Below, one piece after another: positions 51,465-60,638 of a DNA stretch of 64,000 nt. The position numbers and the translations under genes were made by a program. The notes beneath the pieces are model-generated. The model worked only from the letters and a program-made list of their open reading frames with translations, did no database searches and had not been told where the DNA came from. Position 1 is the stretch's first letter. Each line of letters opens with the position of its first letter. The stretch is from Salinimicrobium sp. TH3 (lineage in GTDB: Bacteria; Bacteroidota; Bacteroidia; Flavobacteriales; Flavobacteriaceae), in assembly GCF_026676115.1 (NCBI RefSeq), contig NZ_JAPONB010000002.1, positions 1 through 64,000 on the forward strand, written 5' to 3'.

Positions 51465-53492
51465 CTAAATCGCTTTTTCTTTTTTTAGTTCTTGTACTGC
51501 CAATGGAAGGGTAAAGGAAAATTCAGACCCCTCACCATATTCACTGCTCACCTCAATTATTCCTCCATGACGATCAATGATCTGTTTGGTGAGATAGAGT
51601 CCCAGGCCAAGGCCACTAATCCCTTTTGTATCCTCTGCCCTGTAAAACCTGGTGAATAATTGTTGTCGTTGTTCCCCGGTTAATCCTATCCCTTTATCCC
51701 TTACCCTTACGGTCGTTTTTTCATTGACCACCTCAAGATTTATGAAAATCTCATCAGCTTTAGGAGAGTACTTAATGGCATTGGTGATAAGATTAAGGAT
51801 AGCCTGCTCAATACGTTGCCTGTCACCTCTAATGATGACCGGGTTATTTCCAAGATCTTCAATTACCCGGTGTGACTGAGAAGAGTAAGAAAAGGTTTCG
51901 ATAATTTCTCTCAACATTTCCTTTATATCAAAAACCTCAATATTAAAATTAAGCTGCCCCGATTCTATTCTTGACATATTCAATAAATCTTCCACCAGGG
52001 TCTGCAGCTTTTCAACCTGGTAAAGGGATCTGTCCACAAACAACTGAGACATTTTATCGGCTTCCTTTTTTGCAAGTACCTGCAAATATCCTTTAATTGT
52101 AGTGAGCGGGGTCTTGAGTTCATGACTTGCAAGAGCTATAAACTCATCTTTTTTCTCACTCAGGGATTTTACCTGTTCAAAAAGTTTTGAATTGTCCAGG
52201 GATACTGCTGCCTGGGCAGCAATATTCACCACAAGCAATTCGTGTTCCTCTGTAAACTTCCCGGCTTCGGGATGCCCGTATAGCAATCCGCCAATCACAC
52301 TTCCCGATTTTGAAATTACCGGAATAGCCAGGTAACTCGCCACCGAAAAATGGCCTTTTGGCATACCTTTAAAAGGCGCATTTTTTCCAAAATCAGCATG
52401 TTTGGTGATATCATCTACCCTCATCACCTTTTTGTCTCTAAAGGTGGGTAAGAATATATCTGTATGCCGAGGCATCGCCATGTTATCAAAGATCTTTCGT
52501 GGTGCACCCGAAAGAGTAAACAATTTGAATGAATTGCCTTTTTCATCAGAATTGTTATAGAAAAAAGCTCCGAATCCTGCACCTGTGAGGAGAGTGGTAG
52601 CATCGGTAACCCGTTGAAGTATCCCCTGCACATCAAGATTTTCTGAAATACTTTTTCCAACCGTATTCAGCGTTTCCAGGTTCTGTATGTATTTTTCCAT
52701 AGCCGCCTGGGATTCGATACGAGAAGTGATATCCCGGGCAACTTTTGAAGCCCCGACTATATTGCCTCGTGAATCCTTTACAGGTGAAACAGTGATGGAC
52801 ACAGGTATCTCCCCGCCTAATTTATGTTTTCGAATAGTTTCAAAATGTTCGATTTTAATCCCACGTTTTATTTTATCCAGGATCACATTTTCTTCGCTAA
52901 GGCGTTCTTCGGGAATAAGAAGCTTGATGGAGCGACCAATCACTTCCTCTTCGGAATGTCCAAAGATCTCCTGGGCACCCCTGTTCCAGCTGGTAATTAT
53001 TCCCTGCAAATCTTTACTAATAATTGCATCATCTGAAGATTGCACTATGGCCGAAAGAGTTTCCTTCTTTATGTGGTCCTTCTTTTGTTCGGTTATATCT
53101 ACAAGGGTATTATGAGCTCCCTGCAATTTCCCGTTTTTGTCGAATAAAAACCGTGGGAAAACCAATAAATTTTTGAATGTTCCATCGGGACATTCAATGT
53201 TTATTTCGCTCTTTCCCTCTTCTTTTCCAGATTTTATAATCCTGGCAATTGGGCTCTCCTCCAAAGGCATGGGAGCACCGTCGGGAGAATACATTTTCCA
53301 GGAGCCACACCATGATTCATTTTGCAAATAGGGAGTTCTGCCCCATAACTCTACAGCAGCTTTATTGAAGTAGGTTAACCTCCCTTTCACATCACAGGTA
53401 CAAACGGCAACCGCAGAATCCTCCAGTAGTTGACGGAACTCCACATCCATTCCTCCTGGTCCACCTATACCTGGCTTATTTTTGATCTGCAT
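51465..53492 (-). CDS. PAS-PAS-GAF sensor histidine kinase
   Basis: The 675-residue soluble kinase has two PAS domains (about 15-130 and 145-260, each with PAC), a GAF domain (about 275-430), HisKA with phospho-His in LASHELKTPLTTIKG, and HATPase with NAIKY and GLGLYLTKQI. ATG 53492 (AAAGAG upstream) is chosen; a TTG at 53564 is possible, and an ATG at 53450 has a good AGGAGG but starts inside the conserved region. No membrane span is present, so it senses a cytosolic cue. Confidence 0.88.
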   Translation of the reverse strand: MQIKNKPGIGGPGGMDVEFRQLLEDSAVAVCTCDVKGRLTYFNKAAVELWGRTPYLQNESWCGSWKMYSPDGAPMPLEESPIARIIKSGKEEGKSEINIECPDGTFKNLLVFPRFLFDKNGKLQGAHNTLVDITEQKKDHIKKETLSAIVQSSDDAIISKDLQGIITSWNRGAQEIFGHSEEEVIGRSIKLLIPEERLSEENVILDKIKRGIKIEHFETIRKHKLGGEIPVSITVSPVKDSRGNIVGASKVARDITSRIESQAAMEKYIQNLETLNTVGKSISENLDVQGILQRVTDATTLLTGAGFGAFFYNNSDEKGNSFKLFTLSGAPRKIFDNMAMPRHTDIFLPTFRDKKVMRVDDITKHADFGKNAPFKGMPKGHFSVASYLAIPVISKSGSVIGGLLYGHPEAGKFTEEHELLVVNIAAQAAVSLDNSKLFEQVKSLSEKKDEFIALASHELKTPLTTIKGYLQVLAKKEADKMSQLFVDRSLYQVEKLQTLVEDLLNMSRIESGQLNFNIEVFDIKEMLREIIETFSYSSQSHRVIEDLGNNPVIIRGDRQRIEQAILNLITNAIKYSPKADEIFINLEVVNEKTTVRVRDKGIGLTGEQRQQLFTRFYRAEDTKGISGLGLGLYLTKQIIDRHGGIIEVSSEYGEGSEFSFTLPLAVQELKKEKAI

Positions 53493-53661
53493 CTCTTTTT
53501 TATTTATAGGGTGCCAAAAGGGGCAATTTGACCTCAGATTTCTGTAAAGAAAATCTGGTAACAAAAATTTAAAGATAAGTTTTACATAAACAATTGAGTA
53601 GCAAAAAATAAATCTTATAATTCATTTAACACCAGCATCAATCCGGATTGATCTCAAAAGG

Positions 53662-53859
53662 GATCAATATCAAAAGTTATGTAGGAATTGAAGTAAAGGT
53701 AAATGTTTGCAGCAAAGTGTTATAAAACAAAAAAGCCTTTCCCTTAAAGGTAAAAGCTTCTCATTGGTTTACTTCTAAACCCAGGTAAGTCAAAGACTTT
53801 TCACAAACAAAACAACTAATTTTTATTGCCAAAAAAAGCTCCCCAATGTGAGGAGCTTC
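53662..53859. repeat. Left copy of a ~198-bp direct repeat flanking the K+ module
   Basis: It matches 58608-58804 almost base for base with scattered changes, in the same orientation. It contains two minus-strand terminator-like hairpins (53734-53760 and about 53831-53858) and, between them, the hairpins GGTTTA-CTTC-TAAACC and a weakened copy of the 8-bp hairpin of the right copy. The flanking DNA (53565-53661, 53860-54123) shows no supported gene. Confidence 0.85.
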
Positions 53860-54123
53860 ATTTGTTTCCAAATTTTTGGTTCCAGTCAACCTGAAGCTTT
53901 AGTTCCTGCATTGTAGATTAAGAAAATACAAAATTATTATAGCGGCAACAACCCACCACTAAACTAAAATTTTAAAAGGTCCTTTTTGTAGGTTAATTAT
54001 TTTTAACTGTTCAACTGTGGTCAGGGAAACCTTGATCTCAATTTCCCTGCATATTGTATTGAAGCTAAACTAACTTTAAGGTACAGGTAAGCTAGATTTT
54101 ATTGATTTAATCCCATTTTGGAA

Positions 54124-54819
54124 TCAATACTTTTCCTGGTCTTTTAATAATCTCTTTATGTTTTTATTATGCCCGTAAAGCACCATTATGTCATATTTAT
54201 GGAGAATTGTTTTTGCCGACGCTACTCCCTGGACATTTGAAACCTGTCGGTCTGCCCCAATTTCATTTTTTTCTCTTGTAATTTTTATTGTGGTGAGAAC
54301 GATAATATCATACTGCCGCTTAAGACCTATTTCCTCGAGAGTTCTGCCATCAAATTCCTCAGGAACTTCCGTCTCAATAATGCTGTAATCGCGATTAACT
54401 TCAAAGGAGTCTACCACTCCGGAAAGGTTGAGTTTCTTCGCCCATCTTTCGGCTGTTTCTTCCTCAGGATGTATTATTTCATCCACGCCCATAGCTTGCA
54501 GAACCATCTCCTGGAGCGGTGAAACAGCCCTACTTATGAGTCTTTTAACGTGCAACTGCTTCATAAGAGCGGTCGCCATAATGTTTGCTCCTTTGTCCTC
54601 CCCTATTCCTATAATAACAACGTCAGTATCTTTTAAGGGCAAACTGGATACTGCAGTAATATCTGTAGAATCCAGGTTTACTGCGTGAGTTATTTTATCT
54701 TTTATTGCTTCAACTTTACTCATGTTGGAATCAACTCCAATCACTTCATTACCCAGTTTCGTCAACTTTTCTGAAAGAGAGGCGCCGAAATTTCCAAGAC
54801 CTATTATTATATATTTCAT
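54124..54819 (-). CDS. trkA: TrkA-type K+ uptake regulatory subunit
   Basis: The 231-residue cytosolic protein has an RCK_N Rossmann domain (IIIGLGNFGASLSEKL, GVDSNMSKVEAI, NLDSTD) and a TrkA_C domain (about 145-225). It binds nucleotide and gates the TrkH channel encoded 2 bp upstream. It is a single RCK unit (KtrA/CglK-like length) rather than the duplicated 458-residue E. coli TrkA. Confidence 0.9.
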   Translation of the reverse strand: MKYIIIGLGNFGASLSEKLTKLGNEVIGVDSNMSKVEAIKDKITHAVNLDSTDITAVSSLPLKDTDVVIIGIGEDKGANIMATALMKQLHVKRLISRAVSPLQEMVLQAMGVDEIIHPEEETAERWAKKLNLSGVVDSFEVNRDYSIIETEVPEEFDGRTLEEIGLKRQYDIIVLTTIKITREKNEIGADRQVSNVQGVASAKTILHKYDIMVLYGHNKNIKRLLKDQEKY

Positions 54820-54821
54820 GT

Positions 54822-56612
54822 TTAATTCATTAGAATTTCTTCCTGTGGATATCTATAATTCAAATACTTAACCCTCCTTAAAAGAGCGATTAAAATAGTT
54901 AACATGCTCACTCTCCCAATGAACATTGTAGCTATAATTACCATCTTTGAAGCTGAACTAAGGTGGGGAGTTATTCCTAGACTGAGACCAACTGTACTAT
55001 AGGCCGAGAAGCTTTCAAAGGCAATGCTGAGCAAGGTCTTTTCTTCATCAAAGGATGCTATTAAAAAAATTGATGTTCCAATGACCATAAGAGACAAAGC
55101 CACAATTGCAAAGGCCCGTCTCATTGACTGATCAGATATTTCTCTTCTGAAAACTTCTACCCGATCCTTGCCACGAGCCAGGCTGAAAAAATTAAGGGTC
55201 ATTAAAGCAAAGGTGCTTGTCTTTATCCCACCTCCTGTGGAACCAGGAGAAGCTCCAATCCACATGAGAATAAAAATGATCATTAAGGTGGAAAAGTTTA
55301 AGGCAGTCATATCTACTGAATTAAATCCCGCTGTTCTTGGGGTAGCCGCACCAAAAAAGGAGACCACCAATTTCCCAAACCAGGAATGTTCCTGTAGAGT
55401 ATTATTGTATTCAAAATAATAAAACAGGATTGTTCCTACCAGAAGTAGTGCAGAGGTTGTTACCAACACAATCCTGGTATTTAAGCTAATTACCCATGGA
55501 GTATAAACTGAATTGGCCGGGTGTTGCAGTTTCACATATTGATTCTTCAGGAAATATCGAAAATACTTGTAAAGGTTGAAAAGAATGGGAAACCCAATAC
55601 CCCCCAGGATAAACAGGGTAACCACAATCAGCTGCAGCGGATAGTTGAACTTAAACTCAGGCTCATACAAACTGTTCTCGAGGGTGGAGAAACCCGCATT
55701 ACAAAAACCGGAAATACTGTGGAAAATTGAAAAGAAAACTTGCTCAAAAAAGCCTTCAACGGTTCCTGCTTCCAGACTAAAGAAAATAAATACCGCTCCA
55801 ACAGCCTCAACGGCTAGTGTAAGTAGAATGATCTTCTTAAGCACACTAAATACTTCTCCAATCTTTTCTGAATTCGTCATATCCTTTAGCATGATCTGGT
55901 GCTCGTAAGAACTCTTGCCGCGGAAGAAGTAGGAGAAATAACTGGCAAAGGTCATAATTCCCAGTCCTCCCAGTTGAATAAGGATCAAGATGACGGTTTG
56001 GCCAAGACCGGTAAAATAAGTTCCGGTGTCAACAACAATCAGACCTGTTACACATACAGCACTGGTTGCAGTGAAAAGTGCATCCACGGCAGATATCCCT
56101 TCATGAGTCGCTCTTGGCAGCATCAACAGAAGTGTTCCAATAAAGATTAATCCCAGGAAACTTGCGATAAACAATTGTGCGGGATTTAATACTTCACGGT
56201 TAAAATTCAGCCGGAGAGTAGAAAATTCCCTGACAAAATAAATTAGAAGGGCCAGGTAAAGCCATCCCATGTTGTTAAAAAATGCAAGACTGGGAAAGGT
56301 CTCAAGGAGAAAATCGAGTTTAATAAGGATCAATAGTATATTGAGGAGTAAAATGATCCCGTCGAAAATGTGGACTTTGAGAGGGAACTTTTCTTTTGAT
56401 ACCCAGTACCTTACAAGTATAGTAGTACTACCTATAAACAGAGTTACAAGATAAAAATCTGTAAGGTAAAGTTCTGTTTCTGATCTATGGGTGAAGCCAA
56501 GATCGAATATGATGAGACATATTGTTAAGAGACTCAACCAAAAAGAAAACTTTTTTAATACGTCAAGCCTACTCTGAATTTTTTCCCGTCTCTGTTTTTC
56601 GGTTAATTTCAA
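54822..56612 (-). CDS. trkH: TrkH/KtrB-type potassium transporter
   Basis: The 596-residue membrane protein has the superfamily's four pore loops; filter-type motifs include SAVCVTGL, GFCNAGFSTLEN, TPRTAGFNSVD and PGSTGGGIKTS. It has extra N-terminal spans (about 25-130) common in Bacteroidota members. No in-frame ATG exists at the start; TTG 56612 is proposed, 10 bp after the stop of a 45-residue ORF that could couple translation. It forms the K+ channel with TrkA. Confidence 0.9.
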   Translation of the reverse strand: MKLTEKQRREKIQSRLDVLKKFSFWLSLLTICLIIFDLGFTHRSETELYLTDFYLVTLFIGSTTILVRYWVSKEKFPLKVHIFDGIILLLNILLILIKLDFLLETFPSLAFFNNMGWLYLALLIYFVREFSTLRLNFNREVLNPAQLFIASFLGLIFIGTLLLMLPRATHEGISAVDALFTATSAVCVTGLIVVDTGTYFTGLGQTVILILIQLGGLGIMTFASYFSYFFRGKSSYEHQIMLKDMTNSEKIGEVFSVLKKIILLTLAVEAVGAVFIFFSLEAGTVEGFFEQVFFSIFHSISGFCNAGFSTLENSLYEPEFKFNYPLQLIVVTLFILGGIGFPILFNLYKYFRYFLKNQYVKLQHPANSVYTPWVISLNTRIVLVTTSALLLVGTILFYYFEYNNTLQEHSWFGKLVVSFFGAATPRTAGFNSVDMTALNFSTLMIIFILMWIGASPGSTGGGIKTSTFALMTLNFFSLARGKDRVEVFRREISDQSMRRAFAIVALSLMVIGTSIFLIASFDEEKTLLSIAFESFSAYSTVGLSLGITPHLSSASKMVIIATMFIGRVSMLTILIALLRRVKYLNYRYPQEEILMN

Positions 56613-56622
56613 AAAATCACAA

Positions 56623-56760
56623 TTAAATTTGACCGGAGCGTGAACATTGATCCAGCCAAATCACCAATGCAATGATCAGGATCATTATAATAATCGCAGG
56701 CCATTTGAGATGTAAAAAACCATCTGAACCTTCCCCGTCTGATTTACTCATCTTGCTCAT
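56623..56760 (-). CDS. Small single-span membrane protein upstream of trkH
   Basis: A 45-residue ORF starts at ATG 56760 (or 56751). It has a charged N-terminus (MSKMSKSDGEGSDG), one span (PAIIIMILIIALVIWL) and a short basic tail. It is same-strand, between kdpE-like and trkH, ending 10 bp before trkH. It could be a small accessory subunit of the transporter (as KdpF is for KdpA), but this is only positional. Confidence 0.5.
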   Translation of the reverse strand: MSKMSKSDGEGSDGFLHLKWPAIIIMILIIALVIWLDQCSRSGQI

Positions 56761-56841
56761 GATCTATAATAAACAAAGGTACTGGGGAAAATATAAGGAG
56801 TGTGTAAGGATTTGGTCGAGAGTATAAAGATTTTATAAAGA

Positions 56842-57519
56842 TCAAAGAAACCTGTAACCTACTCCACTTTCGGTAATAAAATGTACCGGATGGTTAGGAT
56901 CCTTTTCAAGTTTTTTTCGAAGTTGTGCAATGAATACTCTCAAATATTGTGTTTCCGTCTGGGCACCAAGCCCCCAGATAGTTCTTAACAGGTATTGGTG
57001 TGTTAACACCTTTCCCTGATTTTTGGCTAAAAGAACGAGGAGATTATATTCTGTAGATGTAAGTTTTACAATTTCCTGATCCCTGTAGACCGAACGGGAG
57101 GTAAGATCGATCTCAAGATCATCTGAAAAAATATTTTGTTGTAATTCAATTCCCTGGTTAAGCCGGATAGAAGAACGTATTCTGGCAAGAAGTTCTCCGG
57201 TTCTAAACGGTTTCGTTAGATAATCTGTCGCACCGCTGTCCAGAGCTTTTACAATATCCTCTTCAGAATCAATAACTGATAAGATTATTATGGATTTCTC
57301 GAACCAATTCCGCAGTTCCTTAAGTACCTCATGACCACTTATATCGGGAAGGCCAAGGTCAAGAATGATAAGTTCGGGAGGATGATTTGCTGCCAGGTGA
57401 ATTCCTTCGGTTCCGTTAGAAGCCATAATCGCCTTATAATCATTGCTTTCCAAAACGATCTTTAGTAATTTTCTTATCTGCGGTTCGTCATCAATTACAA
57501 GAATCTCCCCTTTATTCAT
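56842..57519 (-). CDS. KdpE-like OmpR-family response regulator
   Basis: The 225-residue protein has a receiver (IDDEP, phospho-Asp in LILDLGLPD, Lys in YLTKPFR) and an OmpR/PhoB winged helix (KLTSTEYNLLVLLAKNQGKVLTH ... YLRVFIAQLRKKLE). It is close to KdpE. It overlaps the kinase gene by 8 bp and precedes the K+ transporter genes, which are its likely targets since kdpFABC is absent here. Confidence 0.9.
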   Translation of the reverse strand: MNKGEILVIDDEPQIRKLLKIVLESNDYKAIMASNGTEGIHLAANHPPELIILDLGLPDISGHEVLKELRNWFEKSIIILSVIDSEEDIVKALDSGATDYLTKPFRTGELLARIRSSIRLNQGIELQQNIFSDDLEIDLTSRSVYRDQEIVKLTSTEYNLLVLLAKNQGKVLTHQYLLRTIWGLGAQTETQYLRVFIAQLRKKLEKDPNHPVHFITESGVGYRFL

Positions 57520-58582
57520 CGTCTATAGTGGTTAAATTTGCTTTCTGGGCAGGTATATCAATTGTAAATTTCGCTCCACCTGCAGGTGCATTTTCAAGAG
57601 TTATTGATCCATTGTGAGCTTTCACAAAGCCTTTGGATATTGAAAGTCCCAGTCCCGTTCCTCCCGCCACAGAATTCGGCAGCCGGTAAAATTTGTCAAA
57701 CACCTTATCCAACTTATCTTCAGGAAAGCCTGGACCTGTATCAATTATTTCAATTTTAAATCCATCCTTCCGCAGAAAGGTTGAAATAATAATTTCGGTT
57801 CCTTCCGGTGTATATTCAAGAGCGTTATATACAATGTTGTGAAGAACCTGTTCCATAAGTACTCCGTCAATCCTAAAAAGTGGCAGATCTTCTGTTGAGG
57901 AAAAAATTATGGAATGCGATTCTTTTCTATTGTTTTCTATAACTCCGTGTATTATTTCTTTGATATCATACCAGTCAAGTTGTAGCTTGAAAAAATCAGA
58001 TTCCAAGCGACTCATACTTAGCAAATTATTAACCTGCCGATGTAGTCTATTCCCAGCCAAAACCAGCTCGGTATATAATTCCACTTTATTGGCTTCAGAA
58101 ATTTTGTTCATTTTTAAAGTATCTACAGCACCTATAATTGTGGAAATGGGCGTTTTGAGTTCATGGGAGAGAGAGTTGAGTAGCGTGTTATAAAGATTCA
58201 GGGTTTTTTCCCGCTCCTTTCGTTGTCGGGCAACAGCTTCCAACTTTCTAAGACGGGAAGTAAAAACAGCATTAATTACTGCTATGACGAAATACATTAA
58301 AAAAAGTAAAGCATCCTGCGGAGTAGTAATATTAAAAGTTGCTTTTGGCTGAATAAAGAGGAAATTCCATGTCAAAGCGCTTAAAATGGCAACGGTCACC
58401 ACAGGAAGGGTATTGAGAAACATTGCCAGAATAGAAACGGCCAGGAGTAAAATAAGTGCAACTACATGGTAACCTATAAAATCATTAAAAAGAAAACAAA
58501 TGAAAGAAATAGAAAAGATACTGCCAATCCCTACAAGGTATTGCAGCCACCAATTCTCATCAATTTTTCTAAATAACTTCAC
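57512..58582 (-). CDS. KdpD-like histidine kinase lacking the N-terminal sensor domains
   Basis: The 356-residue protein matches the C-terminal half of KdpD: DUF4118 membrane part with about four spans (18-115), HisKA with SLSHELKTPISTIIG and HATPase with GTGLGLSISKG. The N-terminal KdpD/USP domains of the 890-residue E. coli protein are missing. It starts at GTG 58582, as no ATG is available. A TATATTTG -7-like box lies just upstream, so the mRNA leader may be very short. Confidence 0.88.
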   Translation of the reverse strand: MKLFRKIDENWWLQYLVGIGSIFSISFICFLFNDFIGYHVVALILLLAVSILAMFLNTLPVVTVAILSALTWNFLFIQPKATFNITTPQDALLFLMYFVIAVINAVFTSRLRKLEAVARQRKEREKTLNLYNTLLNSLSHELKTPISTIIGAVDTLKMNKISEANKVELYTELVLAGNRLHRQVNNLLSMSRLESDFFKLQLDWYDIKEIIHGVIENNRKESHSIIFSSTEDLPLFRIDGVLMEQVLHNIVYNALEYTPEGTEIIISTFLRKDGFKIEIIDTGPGFPEDKLDKVFDKFYRLPNSVAGGTGLGLSISKGFVKAHNGSITLENAPAGGAKFTIDIPAQKANLTTIDDE

Positions 58583-58607
58583 AAGCTACAAATATAAGGT
58601 GCTTACA

Positions 58608-58804
58608 GATCAATCTCTAAAGTTGTGGAGGAATTGAAGTAAAGGTAGATATTTGCAGAAACGTGTATAAAACAAAAAAGCCCTTCCCTCAAAGGGAAAA
58701 GCTTCTCATTGGTTTACTTCTAAACCCAGGTAAGTCAAAGACTTACCACAAACAACACAACTAATTTTTATTGCCAAAAAAAGCTCCCCGTTTAGAGGAG
58801 CTTC
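58608..58804. repeat. Right copy of the ~198-bp direct repeat, next to tRNA-Asp
   Basis: This copy starts 26 bp upstream of the kdpD-like start and ends 11 bp from the tRNA-Asp 3' end, including that tRNA's terminator. Its hairpins are intact, unlike the left copy, so this is probably the original position. Confidence 0.85.
58672..58765 (-). ncRNA. Possible structured small RNA inside the direct repeat
   Basis: On the minus strand, past the tRNA terminator, come a perfect 8-bp hairpin (58729-58747, GGTAAGTC loop TTT), a second hairpin GGTTTA-GAAG-TAAACC (58711-58726) and a 12-bp terminator stem with T6 (58674-58704). A stretch with its own terminator between two hairpins suggests an RNA of about 90 bases. 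No promoter matching TANNTTTG was found, and the left copy does not show compensating base changes. No known RNA family was recognised. Confidence 0.25.
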
Positions 58805-58805
58805 T
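58775..58805 (-). terminator. Terminator of tRNA-Asp
   Basis: Stem AAGCTCC(T)C / GGGAGCTT with T7 on the minus strand, ending about 10 bases past the tRNA. Confidence 0.85.
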
Positions 58806-58815
58806 TTGCAACTTG

Positions 58816-58889
58816 CGGTCTGGACGAGACTCGAACTCGCGACCCCCTGCGTGACAGGCAGGTATTCTAACCAACTGAACTACCAGACC
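58816..58889 (-). tRNA. tRNA-Asp (anticodon GUC)
   Basis: A 74-base cloverleaf on the minus strand: acceptor GGTCTGG/CCAGACC with discriminator G, D-arm AGTTCAGTTGGTTAGAAT, anticodon stem-loop CCTGC-CTGTCAC-GCAGG giving GUC, and T-arm GCGAGTTCGAGTCTCGT. CCA is not encoded. Confidence 0.96.
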
Positions 58890-58974
58890 GTTGCTTGATT
58901 GCGAGGGCAAATATACAGCACATTTTAAATTCAGCAAACCTTTTTTAAAATTATTTGAAAGTATTTTTTCATTT

Positions 58975-59904
58975 CTAAACAAACTTCTGACGCTCAACCA
59001 AATAGGTGGACAAAATTTTATTGAAGCTCCCGTTAATATCAGCCTGCACGTATTTGATCCCGTACTGAGCACACTTCAACTTAAGTCGGCTAAAATAGAT
59101 CTCAACCTCTTTTTGATAACTATCCTTCACATTATCAGCATATAAATCTATTTTCTCTCCTGTTTCCACATCTGTGAACTGCTGTGGTTCATCTCCAAAA
59201 TTAAAATTCAATTCCTTCTCTTTATCCAATACATGGAAAAGGATTAACTCATGCTTATTGAATTTTAAATGCCTTAGCGCTTCAAAAAGCTTCTCTTCCT
59301 CTACTTCATCCTGGAACATATCTGAAAAGAAAAAGATAAGAGACCGCCGTTTGATTTTTTCGGCAATTTGATGCAGATAAGTATAAGTTGCAGTTTGCTT
59401 TTTTTCTTTAGGCTGCCCAATGGTTTCCTCCAGTACATGCAGCAGCATCCTGCGGTGCCGTTCACTGCCTTTCTCGGGAGCATAATATTCATACCTGTCG
59501 CTATAAATACTAAGCCCTACGGCATCGCGTTGTTTTTTGAGGATCTGCATGAGGCAGGCCGAAGCCAGGACCGAAAAACCTATTTTATTGAGATCGTTTA
59601 GACTCTGGTTTTTTTTCTTCGGAAAATGCATGGAAGCAGAATTGTCGAGGATCAAATGACACCTAAGGTTGGTTTCCTCCTCGTAACGTTTTGTATAAAG
59701 CTTGTCTGTCTTGGCAAACAGCTTCCAGTCTATATGACGGGTACTCTCCCCTTGGTTATAAACTTTATGTTCTGCAAACTCTGAAGAAAAGCCATGGAAC
59801 GGACTCTTATGAAGCCCCGAAATGAATCCTTCCACTATTTGCGCGGCCAATAGTTCCAGATTAAGATATTGGCCGGCTTTATGTACTTCCTGCTCTAACT
59901 GCAT
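58975..59904 (-). CDS. DUF58 domain protein
   Basis: The 309-residue protein begins at ATG 59904 (MQLEQEVHKAG); a farther ATG at 59943 lies in the U-tract of the trxA terminator and is rejected. The DUF58 core GESTRHIDWKLFAKTDKLY and a von Willebrand-like metal site (LDNSASM) are visible. In Bacteroidota such proteins usually accompany MoxR ATPases and VWA membrane proteins (Bat operon), none of which lie in the window. Confidence 0.88.
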   Translation of the reverse strand: MQLEQEVHKAGQYLNLELLAAQIVEGFISGLHKSPFHGFSSEFAEHKVYNQGESTRHIDWKLFAKTDKLYTKRYEEETNLRCHLILDNSASMHFPKKKNQSLNDLNKIGFSVLASACLMQILKKQRDAVGLSIYSDRYEYYAPEKGSERHRRMLLHVLEETIGQPKEKKQTATYTYLHQIAEKIKRRSLIFFFSDMFQDEVEEEKLFEALRHLKFNKHELILFHVLDKEKELNFNFGDEPQQFTDVETGEKIDLYADNVKDSYQKEVEIYFSRLKLKCAQYGIKYVQADINGSFNKILSTYLVERQKFV

Positions 59905-59944
59905 CTCATAAAATTTATTTCCAAGATACAGAATTATAGGCATA

Positions 59945-59971
59945 AAAAAATCCGGAGTAAAACTCCGGATC
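59945..59971 (-). terminator. Terminator after thioredoxin
   Basis: Perfect ATCCGGAGT/ACTCCGGAT stem with 3-base loop, followed on the minus strand by T7. Confidence 0.9.
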
Positions 59972-59997
59972 TTTATATATCTAAATTTGAGGAAAAA

Positions 59998-60315
59998 CTA
60001 CAATAGTTGATCCAATGCTTCTGCGTATGTGTTTTTAGGCGCAACTCCAACCTGTCTTCCTACTACTTCTCCATTTTTGAAGATAAGTACTGTAGGAATG
60101 TTTCTCACGCCATACTTGGCTGCAAACTCCTGGTTGGCATCTACATCAAGTTTCCCAACCACTGCTTTACCTTCGTATTCTTTACTAATATCATCAATAA
60201 TAGGACCTACCATTCTACATGGTCCACACCATGCAGCCCAAAAATCAACCATTACCGGTTTGTCGCTTTTAAGTACTTGTTCCTCAAAAGTTGCGTCAGT
60301 TATTTCTAAAGCCAT
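59998..60315 (-). CDS. trxA: Thioredoxin TrxA
   Basis: The 105-residue canonical thioredoxin has WCGPC (about 29-33), DVDANQEFAAKYGVRNIPTV with cis-Pro, and the GEVVGRQVG strand. It is the general cytosolic disulfide reductant. It is monocistronic, with a terminator on its 3' side. Confidence 0.96.
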   Translation of the reverse strand: MALEITDATFEEQVLKSDKPVMVDFWAAWCGPCRMVGPIIDDISKEYEGKAVVGKLDVDANQEFAAKYGVRNIPTVLIFKNGEVVGRQVGVAPKNTYAEALDQLL

Positions 60316-60638
60316 ATCTGTAGTTTTTTTACGTTATAAATTATACACAAAAATAGTCAAAATAATAAGGAATCCTTACACAACGGAAATCACATTTGGC
60401 TATAAGGTTATTGTCGCCTCCTATAAAGACTGAAAAATTCTATTTATCAAAAATTACTTTTTGTAAGAAAAAACCTTCTTATTTATTCTGTGATTTCCAC
60501 TTTAACCACAATAATCACAACTTCAGCGAATTGTTAAAAATATACAAAACTAATCTTCCCCGATTTCCTATCTTTAGTAGCATAAGTAACTCAAAACCAA
60601 TATATATTCAAACAACTTTACCCTTAAAAAACATTGCC
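60316..60638. other. Intergenic region between trxA and the small membrane protein gene
   Basis: An AT-rich divergent promoter region. TATCTTTAG at about 60569 resembles a -7 box for the plus-strand gene. No further supported gene or palindrome was seen. Confidence 0.5.

Noticed and set aside
56842-58582. Complete kdp operon
   Set aside because: No kdpFABC genes are present; the two-component genes are followed by trkH and trkA, and the kinase lacks the KdpD N-terminal domains.
53662-58804. Composite transposon around the K+ module
   Set aside because: The flanking repeats have no transposase ORF or terminal inverted repeats; only direct repetition is seen.
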